64,000 bases of DNA from Burkholderia sp. (GTDB taxonomy: Bacteria > Pseudomonadota > Gammaproteobacteria > Burkholderiales > Burkholderiaceae): NCBI GenBank assembly GCA_031253835.1, contig JAIRVP010000074.1:62001-126000 (forward strand), in the 5' to 3' direction. A program made the translations under genes and the position numbers. The notes under the pieces were generated by a model. It made no database searches and had not been told where the DNA came from. It saw only the letters and a program-made list of their open reading frames with translations. Numbering within the stretch: position 1 is the stretch's first letter; the number at the start of each line of letters is the position of its first letter. Shown one piece after another: positions 45,737 to 55,370 of the stretch.

Positions 45737-46354
45737 ATGATCGAAGCCATTTCGCTCGGCGCGGGGCTCGCGTGGGCGAGCGGGCTGCGCCTGTACCTGA
45801 CGGTGCTGATCGCCGGCGTGCTCGCGCGGGTCGGCTGGCTCCATCTGCCCGATACGCTGGCCGTCCTGATGTCGCCGTGGGTCATCGGCGCGGCGGCCGT
45901 GCTCACCCTCACCGAATTCCTGGCCGACAAGATCCCCGCGTTCGACTCGCTGTGGGACGCCGTGCATACCTTCATCCGCATCCCCGCCGGCGCCGTGCTG
46001 GCAGCCGGCGCGCTCGGCCATGCCGATCCGACCGTGCTCGCGGTCGCGGGGCTCGCCGGCGGCTCGCTGGCCGGTGCCGCGCACGTCGCGAAGGCCGGTA
46101 CGCGCGCACTGATCAACCTGTCTCCCGAACCGATTTCGAACTGGGTCGCGTCGTCGACCGAGGACGGCCTCGTCGTCGGCGGGCTCGTGCTGGCGTTCTT
46201 CGTCCCGCTCGCGTTCCTCGTGCTGCTCGCCGCGTTCATCGCGGCGTCGGCGTGGGCGCTGCCGCGTCTGTGGCGCGGCGTGTCGGGCGGCTTTCGCGGG
46301 ATGGCGAACCACATGGTGTCGCGGCTCAATTCGATCGGGGGCAAGCGCGATTGA
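45737..46354 (+). CDS. DUF4126 inner-membrane protein
   Basis: 205 residues with a strong AAGGAGAGGG site. It has about five hydrophobic segments: IEAISLGAGLAWASGLRLYLT at the N-terminus, then LTEFLADKIPAFDSLWDAVHT, a conserved amphipathic region, and a C-terminal pair of helices (GGLVLAFFVPLAFLVLLAAF). These match DUF4126, a family with no known function. Its stop overlaps the TTG start of the following FtsX-type permease by 3 nt, so the two are probably translated together. Confidence 0.83.
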   Translation: MIEAISLGAGLAWASGLRLYLTVLIAGVLARVGWLHLPDTLAVLMSPWVIGAAAVLTLTEFLADKIPAFDSLWDAVHTFIRIPAGAVLAAGALGHADPTVLAVAGLAGGSLAGAAHVAKAGTRALINLSPEPISNWVASSTEDGLVVGGLVLAFFVPLAFLVLLAAFIAASAWALPRLWRGVSGGFRGMANHMVSRLNSIGGKRD

Positions 46355-48966
46355 ACGAGCGGCAACCCGCGGCGCAGCCGCCGGCCGGGCAGCCCGGCCA
46401 TGACAGGCCCGCGCATGCCGGCCGCTTCGGCCTGCACGACCTGATCCGCCAGGCCGCCCGGATGACCGCGCGCGACTGGCGCGCGGGCGAGTTGACGTTG
46501 CTCGTCCTCGCGCTGGTGCTGGCGGTCGCGGCGTTGACGAGCGTCGGTTTTCTCGCCGACCGGCTGCGTCAGGGGCTCGAACGCGATGCACGCCAGATGC
46601 TCGGCGCCGATTTCGTCGTGCGCGCCGATCGTCCCGTCGATCCGTCATTCGACCGGCAGGCCCGGGCGCTCGGCCTGCGTACCGCGACGACCGCCATCTT
46701 TCCCAGCATGATCGCGTCCGCCTCGGGCGGCCAGGCGGCCGATGCCGCTCCGTCGCGCCTCGCGGCCGTGAAGGCCGTGTCGCCCGGGTATCCGCTGCGC
46801 GGCGCCGTTGACATCGTGCCGGCCGGCGCCACCGCCGCGCAGAAGGCGGCCGCGATTCCCGCGCCCGGCACCGTGTGGGCCGATCCCGCGCTGCTCGACG
46901 CGCTGCACCTGAAGGCGGGCGATACCGTGCGCGTCGGATTGCGCACGTTCACGGTCGCCGCGTCGATTTCCCGCGAGCTCGACCGCGGCTTTTCGTTCGT
47001 CAATTTTTCGCCGCGGCTGATGATGCGCGCGGACGACCTCGCCGCGACGGGGCTGACGGGCTACGGCAGCCGCGTCACCTACCGGCTGCTGGTCGCCGGC
47101 GACGCACCGGCCGTCGCGCGTTTCGAAACGTATGCACACCAGCGCGTCGACGGCGGGAAATTGCGCGGCGTCGGGCTCGAGTCGTTGCAGGAAGGCCAGC
47201 CGCAGGTGCGGCAGACGCTGGATCGCGCGCGCCATTTCCTGACGCTCGTCGCGCTGCTGACCGCGCTGCTCGCGGCGGTCGCGATCGCGATGGCCGCGCA
47301 GCGCTACATGCGGCGCCATCTCGACGGTTGCGCGACGATGCGCTGCCTCGGCGTGAGCCGCCGCACGCTCGGCGCGCTGTTCGCACTCGAATTCACCGGG
47401 ATCGGCCTCGTGTCGGGCGCCGCGGGCGCGGTGCTCGGCTACGGCGGCCACTGGGCGTTGCTGGCCGCACTCGGCAGCCTGATCGACGTCGCGCTGCCGC
47501 CGCCCACGCTGTGGCCGGCGCTGATCGGCATGGGCGCCGCGCTCGTGCTGCTGCTCGGCTTCGCGCTGCCGCCGCTCGTGCCGCTCACGCGCGTGCCGCC
47601 GGTGCGCGTGCTGCGACGCGAGTGGGGCGAGGCATCGCGCACCGCGTGGGCCGCGTATGCGATCGGCGTCGTGCTGTTCGCGGGGCTGCTGATCGTCGCG
47701 GCCGGCAACCTGAAGCTCGGCCTGATCGTCGCGGGCGGCTTCGCCGGCGCGCTGGTTGGCTTCGCGCTGATCGCGCGGCTCGTGCTGTTCGCGGCCGCCC
47801 GTGCCGTACGCAACGCGCGCGTGGCCGCCGGCGTCGGCTGGCGCTACGCGCTCGCGTCGCTGCACCGGCGCGGCACGGCGAGCGCGCTGCAGATCACCGC
47901 GCTCGCGCTCGGCCTGATGTGCCTGCTGCTGATCGCGATCACGCGCAACGATCTCGTCGCGGGCTGGCGGCAGTCGACGCCGCCCGATGCGCCGAACCAG
48001 TTCCTGATCGACATCCAGCCGGACCAGCGCGACGACGTCGCGGCCTATCTGGCCGCGCACGGCGTGCGCGACGCGGCGCCCGCGCCGATGGTGCGCGGCC
48101 GCCTCGTCGCGATCAACGGCAAGCCGGTGAATCCGGACGCGTATCCGTCCGACGAGGCGCGGCGGCTCGTCGACCGCGAGTTCAACCTGTCGTATACGAC
48201 CGAGCTGCCGTCCGACAACCGGGTCGTCGAAGGCGACTGGTTCGGCACCGCGGCCACGCCGCAGATCTCGATCGAGGCCGGCCTCGCGAAGACGCTGAAC
48301 GTGAAGCCGGGCGACACGCTGCGCTTCGACGTGACGGGGCTGACGGTCGACGCGCCGGTCACGAGCGTGCGCAAGCTCGACTGGGGGTCGTTCCGCGTCA
48401 ACTTCTTCGTGCTGATGCCGCCGCCGGTGCTGAAGGATTTCCCGGCCGTCTACCTGACGAGCTTCCACTTGCCGGCGTCGAACGCCGCGCTGCTCGATCC
48501 GCTGATCGCGCGCTATCCGAACCTGACCGCGATCGACGTCGCGCCGATCCTTGCGCAGTTGCAGCGGATGATGCTGCAGGTGGTCGGCGCGGTGCAGTTC
48601 CTGTTCCTGTTCACGCTCGCGGCCGGCGTCCTGGTGCTGTACACGGCGCTCGCCGGCTCGCGCGACGAGCGCGTGCGCGAGGCCGCGCTGCTGCGCGCGC
48701 TCGGCGCGTCGCGTGCGCAGGTCAACGCGGTGCAGCGCGCGGAATTCGTCGTGGTCGGCACGCTGGCCGGCGCGCTGGCGTCGGCGGGCGCGATCGCGGT
48801 CGGCTGGGTGCTTGCGTCGCGCGTATTCGACTTCCAGCTCGCCGTCGATCCGTGGCTCGTGCCGGCTGGCATCGCGGCCGGTGTCGCGTGCGCCGGTGCG
48901 GCCGGCTGGCTGAGCCTGCATAATGTGTTGCGGCGCCCCGCGCTGCAGTCGCTGCGCGACGCATGA
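46351..48966 (+). CDS. FtsX-family ABC transporter permease (YbbP-like)
   Basis: 871 residues from the TTG at 46351 (NERQPAAQPP after the start). An ATG at 46462 would give 834 residues and is an alternative; the block HDLIRQAARMTARDWRAGEL before it appears conserved. The protein has the YbbP layout: one N-terminal helix, a large periplasmic domain, then two sets of FtsX-type helices (about 290-500 and 755-860), the final set ending near VLRRPALQSLRDA. Relatives work with a YbbA-type ATPase in lipoprotein or envelope-factor export. No ATPase gene is adjacent here. Confidence 0.85.
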   Translation: MNERQPAAQPPAGQPGHDRPAHAGRFGLHDLIRQAARMTARDWRAGELTLLVLALVLAVAALTSVGFLADRLRQGLERDARQMLGADFVVRADRPVDPSFDRQARALGLRTATTAIFPSMIASASGGQAADAAPSRLAAVKAVSPGYPLRGAVDIVPAGATAAQKAAAIPAPGTVWADPALLDALHLKAGDTVRVGLRTFTVAASISRELDRGFSFVNFSPRLMMRADDLAATGLTGYGSRVTYRLLVAGDAPAVARFETYAHQRVDGGKLRGVGLESLQEGQPQVRQTLDRARHFLTLVALLTALLAAVAIAMAAQRYMRRHLDGCATMRCLGVSRRTLGALFALEFTGIGLVSGAAGAVLGYGGHWALLAALGSLIDVALPPPTLWPALIGMGAALVLLLGFALPPLVPLTRVPPVRVLRREWGEASRTAWAAYAIGVVLFAGLLIVAAGNLKLGLIVAGGFAGALVGFALIARLVLFAAARAVRNARVAAGVGWRYALASLHRRGTASALQITALALGLMCLLLIAITRNDLVAGWRQSTPPDAPNQFLIDIQPDQRDDVAAYLAAHGVRDAAPAPMVRGRLVAINGKPVNPDAYPSDEARRLVDREFNLSYTTELPSDNRVVEGDWFGTAATPQISIEAGLAKTLNVKPGDTLRFDVTGLTVDAPVTSVRKLDWGSFRVNFFVLMPPPVLKDFPAVYLTSFHLPASNAALLDPLIARYPNLTAIDVAPILAQLQRMMLQVVGAVQFLFLFTLAAGVLVLYTALAGSRDERVREAALLRALGASRAQVNAVQRAEFVVVGTLAGALASAGAIAVGWVLASRVFDFQLAVDPWLVPAGIAAGVACAGAAGWLSLHNVLRRPALQSLRDA

Positions 48967-49009
48967 GCGTCGCCGGCAGCCCCGAACATCCCGTTTTCCG
49001 ACTATCCGT

Positions 49010-49420
49010 ATGACCGATGTGAATGACGATGCGCCGTCGCAGCCGACGGCGTTCGAGCTCGTGGGCGGCGAAGCCCGCGTGCGCGAAATGGTGGACCGCT
49101 TCTACGACCTGATGGACCTCGAGCCCGAGTTCGCGGAGATTCGCGCGCTGCATCCGCAGTCGCTCGACGGCTCGCGCGACAAGCTGTTCTGGTTCCTGTG
49201 CGGCTGGCTCGGCGGCCCCGACCACTACATCAGCCGGTTCGGCCATCCACGGCTGCGCGCACGGCACCTGCCGTTCCCGATCGCGTCGGTCGAGCGCGAC
49301 CAGTGGCTGCGCTGCATGGCGTGGGCGATGGAGGATGTCGGGCTGCCCGAGCCGCTGCGCGAGCGGCTGATGCATTCGTTCTACGACACGGCCGACTGGA
49401 TGCGCAACCGGCCCGGTTGA
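49010..49420 (+). CDS. Group II truncated haemoglobin
   Basis: 136 residues, with start MTDVNDDAPSQPTAFELVGG. The two-on-two globin pattern includes VREMVDRFYDLMDLEPEFAEIR, KLFWFLCGWLGGPDHYISRFGHPRLRARHLPFPI, in which the RARHLPFPI histidine is the proximal haem ligand, and WLRCMAWAMED. Group II members bind oxygen and nitric oxide and are linked to stress defence. It follows the permease by 43 nt and precedes AlaX by about 105 nt. Confidence 0.92.
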   Translation: MTDVNDDAPSQPTAFELVGGEARVREMVDRFYDLMDLEPEFAEIRALHPQSLDGSRDKLFWFLCGWLGGPDHYISRFGHPRLRARHLPFPIASVERDQWLRCMAWAMEDVGLPEPLRERLMHSFYDTADWMRNRPG

Positions 49421-49525
49421 TCGACCGGTACGCCGCTGCCCGTGCGCCGGGCGATCTGCGTCTGGGCGTGCGTGCGGCATGGCGCGACACTGGCCGTTTC
49501 CCCCCATCGATACGAGGCTCGCACG

Positions 49526-50257
49526 ATGACGACACAAGCGCTGTTTCGCGAAGACGCGTACCTCACGCAATGCGACGCGGTCGTCCAGGCCGTCGGCGAC
49601 GACGGCATCCGGCTCGACCGCACGGTGTTCTATCCGCTCGGCGGCGGCCAGGCCGGCGACACCGGCGCGCTGACGCTGCCCGACGGCAGCACGATCGCGA
49701 TCGCGGATACGCGCAAGGCAAAATTCGACGGCGCGACGCCCGACGATGCCGTGCACGTGCCTGCACCGGGGCAGGAGGCGAGCGTCGCAGCGCTCGCGCC
49801 CGGCATGCGGGTGGTCGCGGAGATCGACTGGCTGCGCCGCTACCGGCACATGCGCCTGCATACGGCCGCGCACCTGATGTGCGCGGTGCTGCCATACGCG
49901 GTCGACGGCTGCAGCGTGACGGCAGACTACGTGCGGCTCGATTTCGCGACGTCCGATTCGATCGACCGCGACGACGTCGAGCGGCGTCTCGCCGGCCTGG
50001 TCGTCGGCGCGCATCCGGTCACGACCGAATGGATTACCGACGACGAGATGGCCGAGCGGCCCGAGCTCGTGCGCACGATGAGCGTGAAGCCGCCGATGGG
50101 CCTCGGCCGCGTGCGATTGTTGCGTATTGAAAATGTCGACCTGCAGCCGTGCGGCGGTACGCATGTGCGCAACACGTCCGAAATCGGCGGGCTGCGGGTC
50201 GCGAAACTGGAAAAGAAGAGCGCGCGGACACGGCGCCTCGTACTGGAGTTTGCATGA
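49526..50257 (+). CDS. Alanyl-tRNA editing protein AlaX
   Basis: 243 residues from the ATG at 49526; the frame is open further up without homology. FYPLGGGQAGDTG is the AlaRS/ThrRS second additional domain start. The zinc-binding editing site is HTAAH (about residues 112-116) together with CGGTHVRN (about 209). It hydrolyses mischarged Ser- (or Gly-) tRNA-Ala in trans. It overlaps the DUF924 gene by 4 nt. Confidence 0.93.
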   Translation: MTTQALFREDAYLTQCDAVVQAVGDDGIRLDRTVFYPLGGGQAGDTGALTLPDGSTIAIADTRKAKFDGATPDDAVHVPAPGQEASVAALAPGMRVVAEIDWLRRYRHMRLHTAAHLMCAVLPYAVDGCSVTADYVRLDFATSDSIDRDDVERRLAGLVVGAHPVTTEWITDDEMAERPELVRTMSVKPPMGLGRVRLLRIENVDLQPCGGTHVRNTSEIGGLRVAKLEKKSARTRRLVLEFA

Positions 50258-50871
50258 CGATCGACACCGGCAAGGCCGGCGCAGCGGCGCTGGATCCGCA
50301 AGCGCGGGAGATTCTGGATTTCTGGTTCGGCGAGCCGGGCTCGGCCGAATTCGGGCAGGAACGCAAGGTATGGTTCAACGGCGGCGCGGCGTTCGACGAC
50401 GTGCTGCGCACGCGCTACGGCGCGTTGCTTGACGCCGCGTGCGACGGCGCCTGCGATCGCTGGGCCGACTCGCCGTCGGGTGCGCTGGCGTTGATCGTCG
50501 TGCTGGACCAGTTCTCGCGCAACATTCATCGCGGCACCCCGCGCGCGTTTGCGGCCGATCCGAAGGCGCTCGCGCTCGCGCGCCGGGTCGTCGCGGCCGG
50601 CTGGGACACCCAGTTGCCGAGCGGGCATCACCGCGCGTTCGCCTATCTGCCGTTCGAGCACGACGAATCGGTCGAGAGCCAAAGCGAAGCCGTGCGCCTG
50701 TGCGCGGGCATTCGCGACGAGGCCGGGTGCGAGAGTTATCACCGTTTCGCGCTGCTTCACGCGGCCGTCGTCGAGCGCTTCGGCCGCTTTCCGCACCGGA
50801 ACGCGATACTCGGTCGTGCGTCGACCGACGAGGAGGCCGCGTTTCTGCGCGAGCCCGGTTCGTCGTTCTGA
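50254..50871 (+). CDS. DUF924 family protein
   Basis: 205 residues starting in the last codons of alaX (ATGA overlap). Conserved blocks are ILDFWFGEPGS, KVWFNGGAAFDD, ALALIVVLDQFSRNIHRGTP, YLPFEHDESVESQ and FGRFPHRNAILGR. The family is predicted all-helical, TPR-like, and has no established activity. Translational coupling to AlaX is the only clue to its function. Confidence 0.9.
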   Translation: MTIDTGKAGAAALDPQAREILDFWFGEPGSAEFGQERKVWFNGGAAFDDVLRTRYGALLDAACDGACDRWADSPSGALALIVVLDQFSRNIHRGTPRAFAADPKALALARRVVAAGWDTQLPSGHHRAFAYLPFEHDESVESQSEAVRLCAGIRDEAGCESYHRFALLHAAVVERFGRFPHRNAILGRASTDEEAAFLREPGSSF

Positions 50872-51000
50872 CGATCCGGGCAGCGGTGTAAAGCGGGAGG
50901 AGGGCGCGAGCCCGCGGATTGGCGCGGGTGCCGCAAGGGGCGGTATCGCGCAAAGGTCGCGCACCGGCCGGACCGGCGTGCTACCCGCGCGAAAGATGAA

Positions 51001-51033
51001 GGCAGGCACGACGGCGCGTCGCGCCGTCCTGCC
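51001..51033 (-). terminator. Terminator-like hairpin after the ArnT-family gene
   Basis: A long interrupted stem (GGCAGG/CCTGCC outside, ACGGCG/CGCCGT inside) immediately follows the stop codon. On the minus strand it is followed by TTCATCTTTCG, only mildly T-rich. Confidence 0.5.
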
Positions 51034-52926
51034 TCACTGCAGATGCTGTTCGGGCGTACGCACGTACACGCGCAGCAGTTCCTCGTTGTCGCCCGGGCGG
51101 GCGCCTGTCCAGAACAGTTTCCATTCGCTGCCGGGCGCCGGATCGACGGCGCGCACGCCCTGGACGATCATCCACGTGCAGCGCGTCGACTTTGCGTCGT
51201 CGATCGGCGTGTGCTGGATGCCGGAGAAGTAGTACAGCATCGGCGCTTCCGATTCGCCGAGCCCGTGCAGGCTCGCCATGCAGTCGCCGTCGTTCCATTC
51301 GAGCGCGAGATGCGCGTTCAGGTCGTCGAACACCGAGCGGTAGCTCTTCGCGACGTCGAGCCACGGCAGCAGCAGCGTATAGACGAGGCCCCACGCGACG
51401 AGCGCGCCGGCGCCCCACGACAGCGCGCCGCGCCACAGGCCCGTCGTGCGCAGCTTCGGCAGCAGCGTCAGCCAGCCGATCGTCAGCGCGAGTGCGCCGA
51501 TCACGAGCGCGGGCTGGATCGGCATCGTCCAGTCGAGCGGCAGCCAGCGGCCGAGCAGCGCGAGATCCGCGTGCGACGCGGCCGGATCGGCCATTACGGC
51601 CCAGATCGCCCACGCGAGCACGACGGTCGTGCCGAACAGCACGCGGCTGAAGTAATCCCACGCGAGATGCAGCCGGCTCGGCAGGCGCTCGATCGCCTGC
51701 GCGGCAACCAGCGCGAGCGGCGCGAAGAACGGCAGGATGTAGAGCTGGCGCGACGTTGCGGACACTTGCAGCACCACGAGCCCGATACCGGCGAACAGCA
51801 CCGGCAGCGCGATGCGCGGCGTGCGCCAGTCGCGCCATGCACCGCGTGCAAGCGCGACGATCGCGAGCGGCGCGACCGGGAAGCCGACGAGCAGGAACGC
51901 GCGCAGGATGAAGAACGGCTTGTCGTTTTCCGCGCCGAGTTCGGGGACGGAGAAGCCGAAGAACCGGCCGACGTTGTTGTCCCAGAACCACGTCATGAAC
52001 AGCGTTTCGGAGCGCAGGAACAGCGCGGTCGGCCAGATCAGCGCGAACGGCGCGAACACGAGCGCGGCGACACCGAGCGCGCGCGCGAACGAGCGGGTGC
52101 GGCAGGCCGGATAGAGCGCCAGCGTGCAGACGAGCGTGGCCGCGAACACGAGCGGCACGAACAGTCCCTTCGTCATCAGTGCGATGCCGACGCCCGCGCC
52201 GAAGATCGGCGCGGCCCAGCGGCCCGACGGCCGGACCGGCAGCCCGTGCCGCATCTGCTGCGCGCGCGCGACGTGCTGCATCACGAGTTCGAGCAGCCCG
52301 CAGAAGCCCATCGCCGTGCCGGCGAACAGCGCGACATCCGTCATCATGTCGTGCATGTGCTTGATGACGACGAGCGTGCCCGCGCTCAGCACGACGGGGC
52401 CGAGCACGCGCAGGTCGAACCAGCTGTCCGCACGGCTGGCGACGCGCGCCGCACGTGCGATGAAGCCGAACGCGAGCGCGGCGAACAGCGCGCTCGCGAG
52501 CCGCGCCGCGTCGTGCAGCGGCATCACGCGCTGCAGCAGCCACGCGAGGCTCGTCGCGACCCATGCGTAAAGCGGCGGCTTTTCCATGAACGGCAGGCCG
52601 GCATTGGTCGGCACGACGAAGTCGCCGGTCTCGAGCATGTGCTGGATGATGCCGAACGTGTAGGTCTCGTCCTGTTTCCACGGATCGTGGCCGAGCACGC
52701 CCGGCAGCGTGTACGCGCAGACCAGCGCGGCGACGAACAGCCAGGCCCGCCAGCCGAGCAGGGCCGAGCGGTCGCGCACGGTGCGGGTGGCGGCGCTCGA
52801 CGCCACGACGGGCGTGCCGGCGGCGTCGAGCGTCGCGGTGGTGTCGGCGTCGGCAGTCGAGCGGGTGTGCTGGGCCGGCGCGGGCACAGACGTGCGTCGC
52901 CGGCTGGGCGCTGCGGTTCCAGGCAT
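51034..52926 (-). CDS. ArnT-family (GT83) membrane glycosyltransferase
   Basis: 630 residues from the ATG at 52926; an ATG at 52989 would add 21 residues. After a Thr/Ala-rich cytoplasmic stretch of about 70 residues come roughly twelve membrane helices. HDPWKQDETYTFGIIQHMLE and MEKPPLYAW form the first periplasmic loop with the acidic and EKPP motifs typical of ArnT/PMT-type lipid-linked sugar transferases. A soluble periplasmic domain ends the protein. ArnT adds aminoarabinose to lipid A, which is essential for Burkholderia polymyxin resistance. No arn genes are nearby, so this copy may transfer a different sugar. Confidence 0.82.
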   Translation of the reverse strand: MPGTAAPSRRRTSVPAPAQHTRSTADADTTATLDAAGTPVVASSAATRTVRDRSALLGWRAWLFVAALVCAYTLPGVLGHDPWKQDETYTFGIIQHMLETGDFVVPTNAGLPFMEKPPLYAWVATSLAWLLQRVMPLHDAARLASALFAALAFGFIARAARVASRADSWFDLRVLGPVVLSAGTLVVIKHMHDMMTDVALFAGTAMGFCGLLELVMQHVARAQQMRHGLPVRPSGRWAAPIFGAGVGIALMTKGLFVPLVFAATLVCTLALYPACRTRSFARALGVAALVFAPFALIWPTALFLRSETLFMTWFWDNNVGRFFGFSVPELGAENDKPFFILRAFLLVGFPVAPLAIVALARGAWRDWRTPRIALPVLFAGIGLVVLQVSATSRQLYILPFFAPLALVAAQAIERLPSRLHLAWDYFSRVLFGTTVVLAWAIWAVMADPAASHADLALLGRWLPLDWTMPIQPALVIGALALTIGWLTLLPKLRTTGLWRGALSWGAGALVAWGLVYTLLLPWLDVAKSYRSVFDDLNAHLALEWNDGDCMASLHGLGESEAPMLYYFSGIQHTPIDDAKSTRCTWMIVQGVRAVDPAPGSEWKLFWTGARPGDNEELLRVYVRTPEQHLQ

Positions 52927-53062
52927 GGAAAAGATCTCGGGTCGAGTCGAGCGGGTCCGCGACTTGGGCAGGACCGATAAGGGCCACATCAGGGTGGCAA
53001 AGTCCAGACGTTGATGACGCCTGTCTGATTGCCCGCTAGTAGAGCACGGAACTATTACGAAT

Positions 53063-53074
53063 GTTTACCGAAAC
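53063..53074. promoter_or_regulatory. Inverted repeat in the AT-richer gap upstream of the ArnT-family gene
   Basis: GTTT-ACCG-AAAC lies in a locally AT-rich gap (about 53040-53105) between the ArnT-family gene and the SDR gene upstream on the same strand. It may be a regulator site. No -35/-10 pair could be chosen with confidence. Confidence 0.25.
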
Positions 53075-53155
53075 CGTCACGAAATTGTGGAGATTTGTGG
53101 TGTCGTGACGACAGGTCGTTCGTGGCGGCGCTTCGGGCGCGCCGCGCGGGCGAGA

Positions 53156-53917
53156 TTACCGGCCGCCGCCGACGTCGAGCAGGGCGCCCGTCGTGTAGGA
53201 CGCCGCATCGCCGAGCAGCCAGACGACCGCTTCGGCGATCTCCAGCGCTTCGCCTGCGCGGCCGAGCGGCGTTTGCGCGCCGAGGCGGGCCGCCCGGCCC
53301 GGCTGGCCGCCGCTGGCGTGAATGTCGGTCTCGATCAGGCCGGGGCGCACCGCGTTGACGCGTACGCCGTGCGGGCCGAGTTCCTTCGCCAGGCCGATCG
53401 TCAGCGAGTCGACCGCGCCTTTCGACCCCGCATAGTCGACGTATTCGTTCGGCGAGCCGAGCCGGGATGCGATCGACGATACGTTGACGATCGCGCCGCC
53501 GCGGCCGCCACGGTCGGTGGACAGCCGGCGCGCGGCTTCGCGCGCGCACAGGTACGCGCCGAGCACGTTGGTGTCGAACATCCGCCGCAGCCGGTCGACC
53601 GGCATGTCGGCGAGCGGCATCGACGGCGCGACGATGCCGGCGTTGTTGACGAGCGCGTCGAGGCGTCCGAACGCGTCCGTCACGGTGTCGAACATCGCGA
53701 TGACGTCCGCCTCGTTCGCGACATCGCCCGCGACGATGCACGCGCGGCCGCCCGCGTCGCGGACAGCCTGTGCGGTGAGTTCGGCCGCCGCCGCGTCGCG
53801 CGCATAGTTGATGCCGACGTTCCAGCCGCGTTCGGCCGCGAGCACGGCGGTCGCGCGGCCGATGCCGCGGCTCGCGCCGGTGATGAGGACGGCCTTGCGA
53901 TCGGACGGTGCGGTCAT
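53156..53917 (-). CDS. Short-chain dehydrogenase/reductase
   Basis: 253 residues, a classical SDR: cofactor motif ITGASRGIGRATA (about 12-24), NNAGI, the catalytic Ser in NVSSIASR, and YVDYAGSKGAVDSL with catalytic Tyr and Lys. The C-terminus YTTGALLDVGGGR is typical. In contrast to the SDR at 33.6 kb, all active-site residues are present. The substrate cannot be told; glucose-dehydrogenase-like and 3-oxoacyl-ACP-reductase-like proteins share this pattern. Confidence 0.9.
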   Translation of the reverse strand: MTAPSDRKAVLITGASRGIGRATAVLAAERGWNVGINYARDAAAAELTAQAVRDAGGRACIVAGDVANEADVIAMFDTVTDAFGRLDALVNNAGIVAPSMPLADMPVDRLRRMFDTNVLGAYLCAREAARRLSTDRGGRGGAIVNVSSIASRLGSPNEYVDYAGSKGAVDSLTIGLAKELGPHGVRVNAVRPGLIETDIHASGGQPGRAARLGAQTPLGRAGEALEIAEAVVWLLGDAASYTTGALLDVGGGR

Positions 53918-53939
53918 GGCGTGCGGTTTCCGGTGACGG

Positions 53940-54521
53940 TTACTTCGCTGCGTCGGGTGCCCACTTGTCGCGGGCCGGCGGCTGGTAGCCGCGCAGCCGC
54001 TCGATCAGTGCGACGGGTTCGGATTCGACGCACAGCGCGTCGAAATAGGCCGGACGCATGAAGCCCTCGTCGACCGTATGGCGCAGCAGCGCGATCAACG
54101 GATCGTAGAACGAATCGATGTTGTAGACCGCGACGGGCTTGCGGTGATAGCCGAGCTGCGCCCACGTGTAGACCTCGAACAGCTCTTCGAGCGTGCCGGC
54201 GCCGCCGGGCATCGCGACGAACGCGTCGGAGAGGTCGGCCATCATTTTCTTGCGGTGGTGCATGTCGGGCACGACGTGCAGTTCCGACAGCCCCGTATGA
54301 CCGACTTCCTTGTCGACGAGCAGCTCGGGGATCACGCCGACCGCACGGCCGCCGGCCGCCATCACCTCGTCGGCGATCACGCCCATCAGGCCGACGCGGC
54401 CGCCGCCGTAGACGAGCGTGAGGCCCGCATCGACGAGTGCGCGGCCGAATGCGCGCGCGGCGTCGGCATAGACGGGCCGCACGCCGGACGACGAGCCGCA
54501 GTAAACACAGACTGCCTTCAT
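53940..54521 (-). CDS. LOG-family nucleoside 5'-monophosphate phosphoribohydrolase
   Basis: 193 residues from the ATG at 54521 (MKAVCVYCGSSSG); the frame runs further upstream inside the TetR gene. Motifs are VYGGGRVGLMG, HHRKKMMADLSDAFVAMPGGAGTLEE (the PGGxGTxxE signature with the catalytic Arg/Glu region) and GYHRKPV. LOG enzymes release bases such as cytokinins from nucleotides; many were misannotated as lysine decarboxylases. It overlaps the TetR gene by 4 nt, so production is tied to that regulator. Confidence 0.92.
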   Translation of the reverse strand: MKAVCVYCGSSSGVRPVYADAARAFGRALVDAGLTLVYGGGRVGLMGVIADEVMAAGGRAVGVIPELLVDKEVGHTGLSELHVVPDMHHRKKMMADLSDAFVAMPGGAGTLEELFEVYTWAQLGYHRKPVAVYNIDSFYDPLIALLRHTVDEGFMRPAYFDALCVESEPVALIERLRGYQPPARDKWAPDAAK

Positions 54522-55276
54522 TGCTTGGAATCCTTGGCGGGCGCTTGCCCAGTGGTGACCGGGCTGCCGGCCGGGCGCGGCGAGCCGTCGCGCGGCGGCA
54601 GGTAGTCGGTGAACTGGCGCTTCGGCAGCTTGCCCGAGACCAGGTCGTCGAACAGCTGGCGCGAACGGCCGCGCAGGTACGGCGCCATCACCGAGATCAC
54701 GTGCATGCTGACCTGGTGCAATTCCTCGCGGATCGCGTCCTGGTCGTTGTATTTGCGCGGATGCATCACGTACTGATACGACAGCCAGTAGGTCGAGATC
54801 ACGGCCATGTTGGTTGCGATGACTTCGATCTCGGCAGGCGTCGCGACCATTTCCGCGTCGGACACGAGCAGCTCGCACATGTCGTGCGCGAAGCGCACCT
54901 TGTGGCTGATGATCTGCTTGAAATGCGTCTCGAGCGTGCGGTTACGCGCGAGCAGGTCGTTGAGGTCGCGATACAGGAACCGGTAGGTCCACATGAAATC
55001 GGCCATGTACTGCAGGTACGACCAGGTTTCGTCGATCGTCGGACGGTGATCTTCGGGGAAACGCAGCCGCCGTTCGATCTGCTGCTCGAACTGCGCGAAG
55101 ATGCTGTTGATGATGTCGTCCTTGTTGCGGAAATGGTAGTACAGGTTGCCTGGACTGATTTCCATTTCCTCGGCGATCGTCGTGGTCGTGACGTTCGGCT
55201 CGCCGATCTCGTTGAAGAGTTTCAACGACAACTCGAGAATCCGTTCGCGGGTGCGGCGGGGAGGTTTCGCTTCCAT
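54518..55276 (-). CDS. TetR/AcrR-family transcriptional regulator
   Basis: 252 residues, longer than the usual 190-220. The N-terminal helix-turn-helix reads TTTTIAEEMEISPGNLYYHFRNKDDI (about 30-56), the canonical TetR recognition helix region. The long ligand domain includes WSYLQYMADFMWTYRFLYRDLNDL. Ligand and targets are unknown. It overlaps the LOG gene by 4 nt and has a TATAAT about 95 nt upstream, so it may regulate its own operon. Confidence 0.9.
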   Translation of the reverse strand: MEAKPPRRTRERILELSLKLFNEIGEPNVTTTTIAEEMEISPGNLYYHFRNKDDIINSIFAQFEQQIERRLRFPEDHRPTIDETWSYLQYMADFMWTYRFLYRDLNDLLARNRTLETHFKQIISHKVRFAHDMCELLVSDAEMVATPAEIEVIATNMAVISTYWLSYQYVMHPRKYNDQDAIREELHQVSMHVISVMAPYLRGRSRQLFDDLVSGKLPKRQFTDYLPPRDGSPRPAGSPVTTGQAPAKDSKQ

Positions 55277-55370
55277 GTCGTCCGGCCCTGTGTGTGCCGG
55301 ACTGGCGGGCGCTGCAATCGATGCTGCGTGATTCGTCCGGCGCGGGTTGCTGTTCTATGTCTAGCGGACG

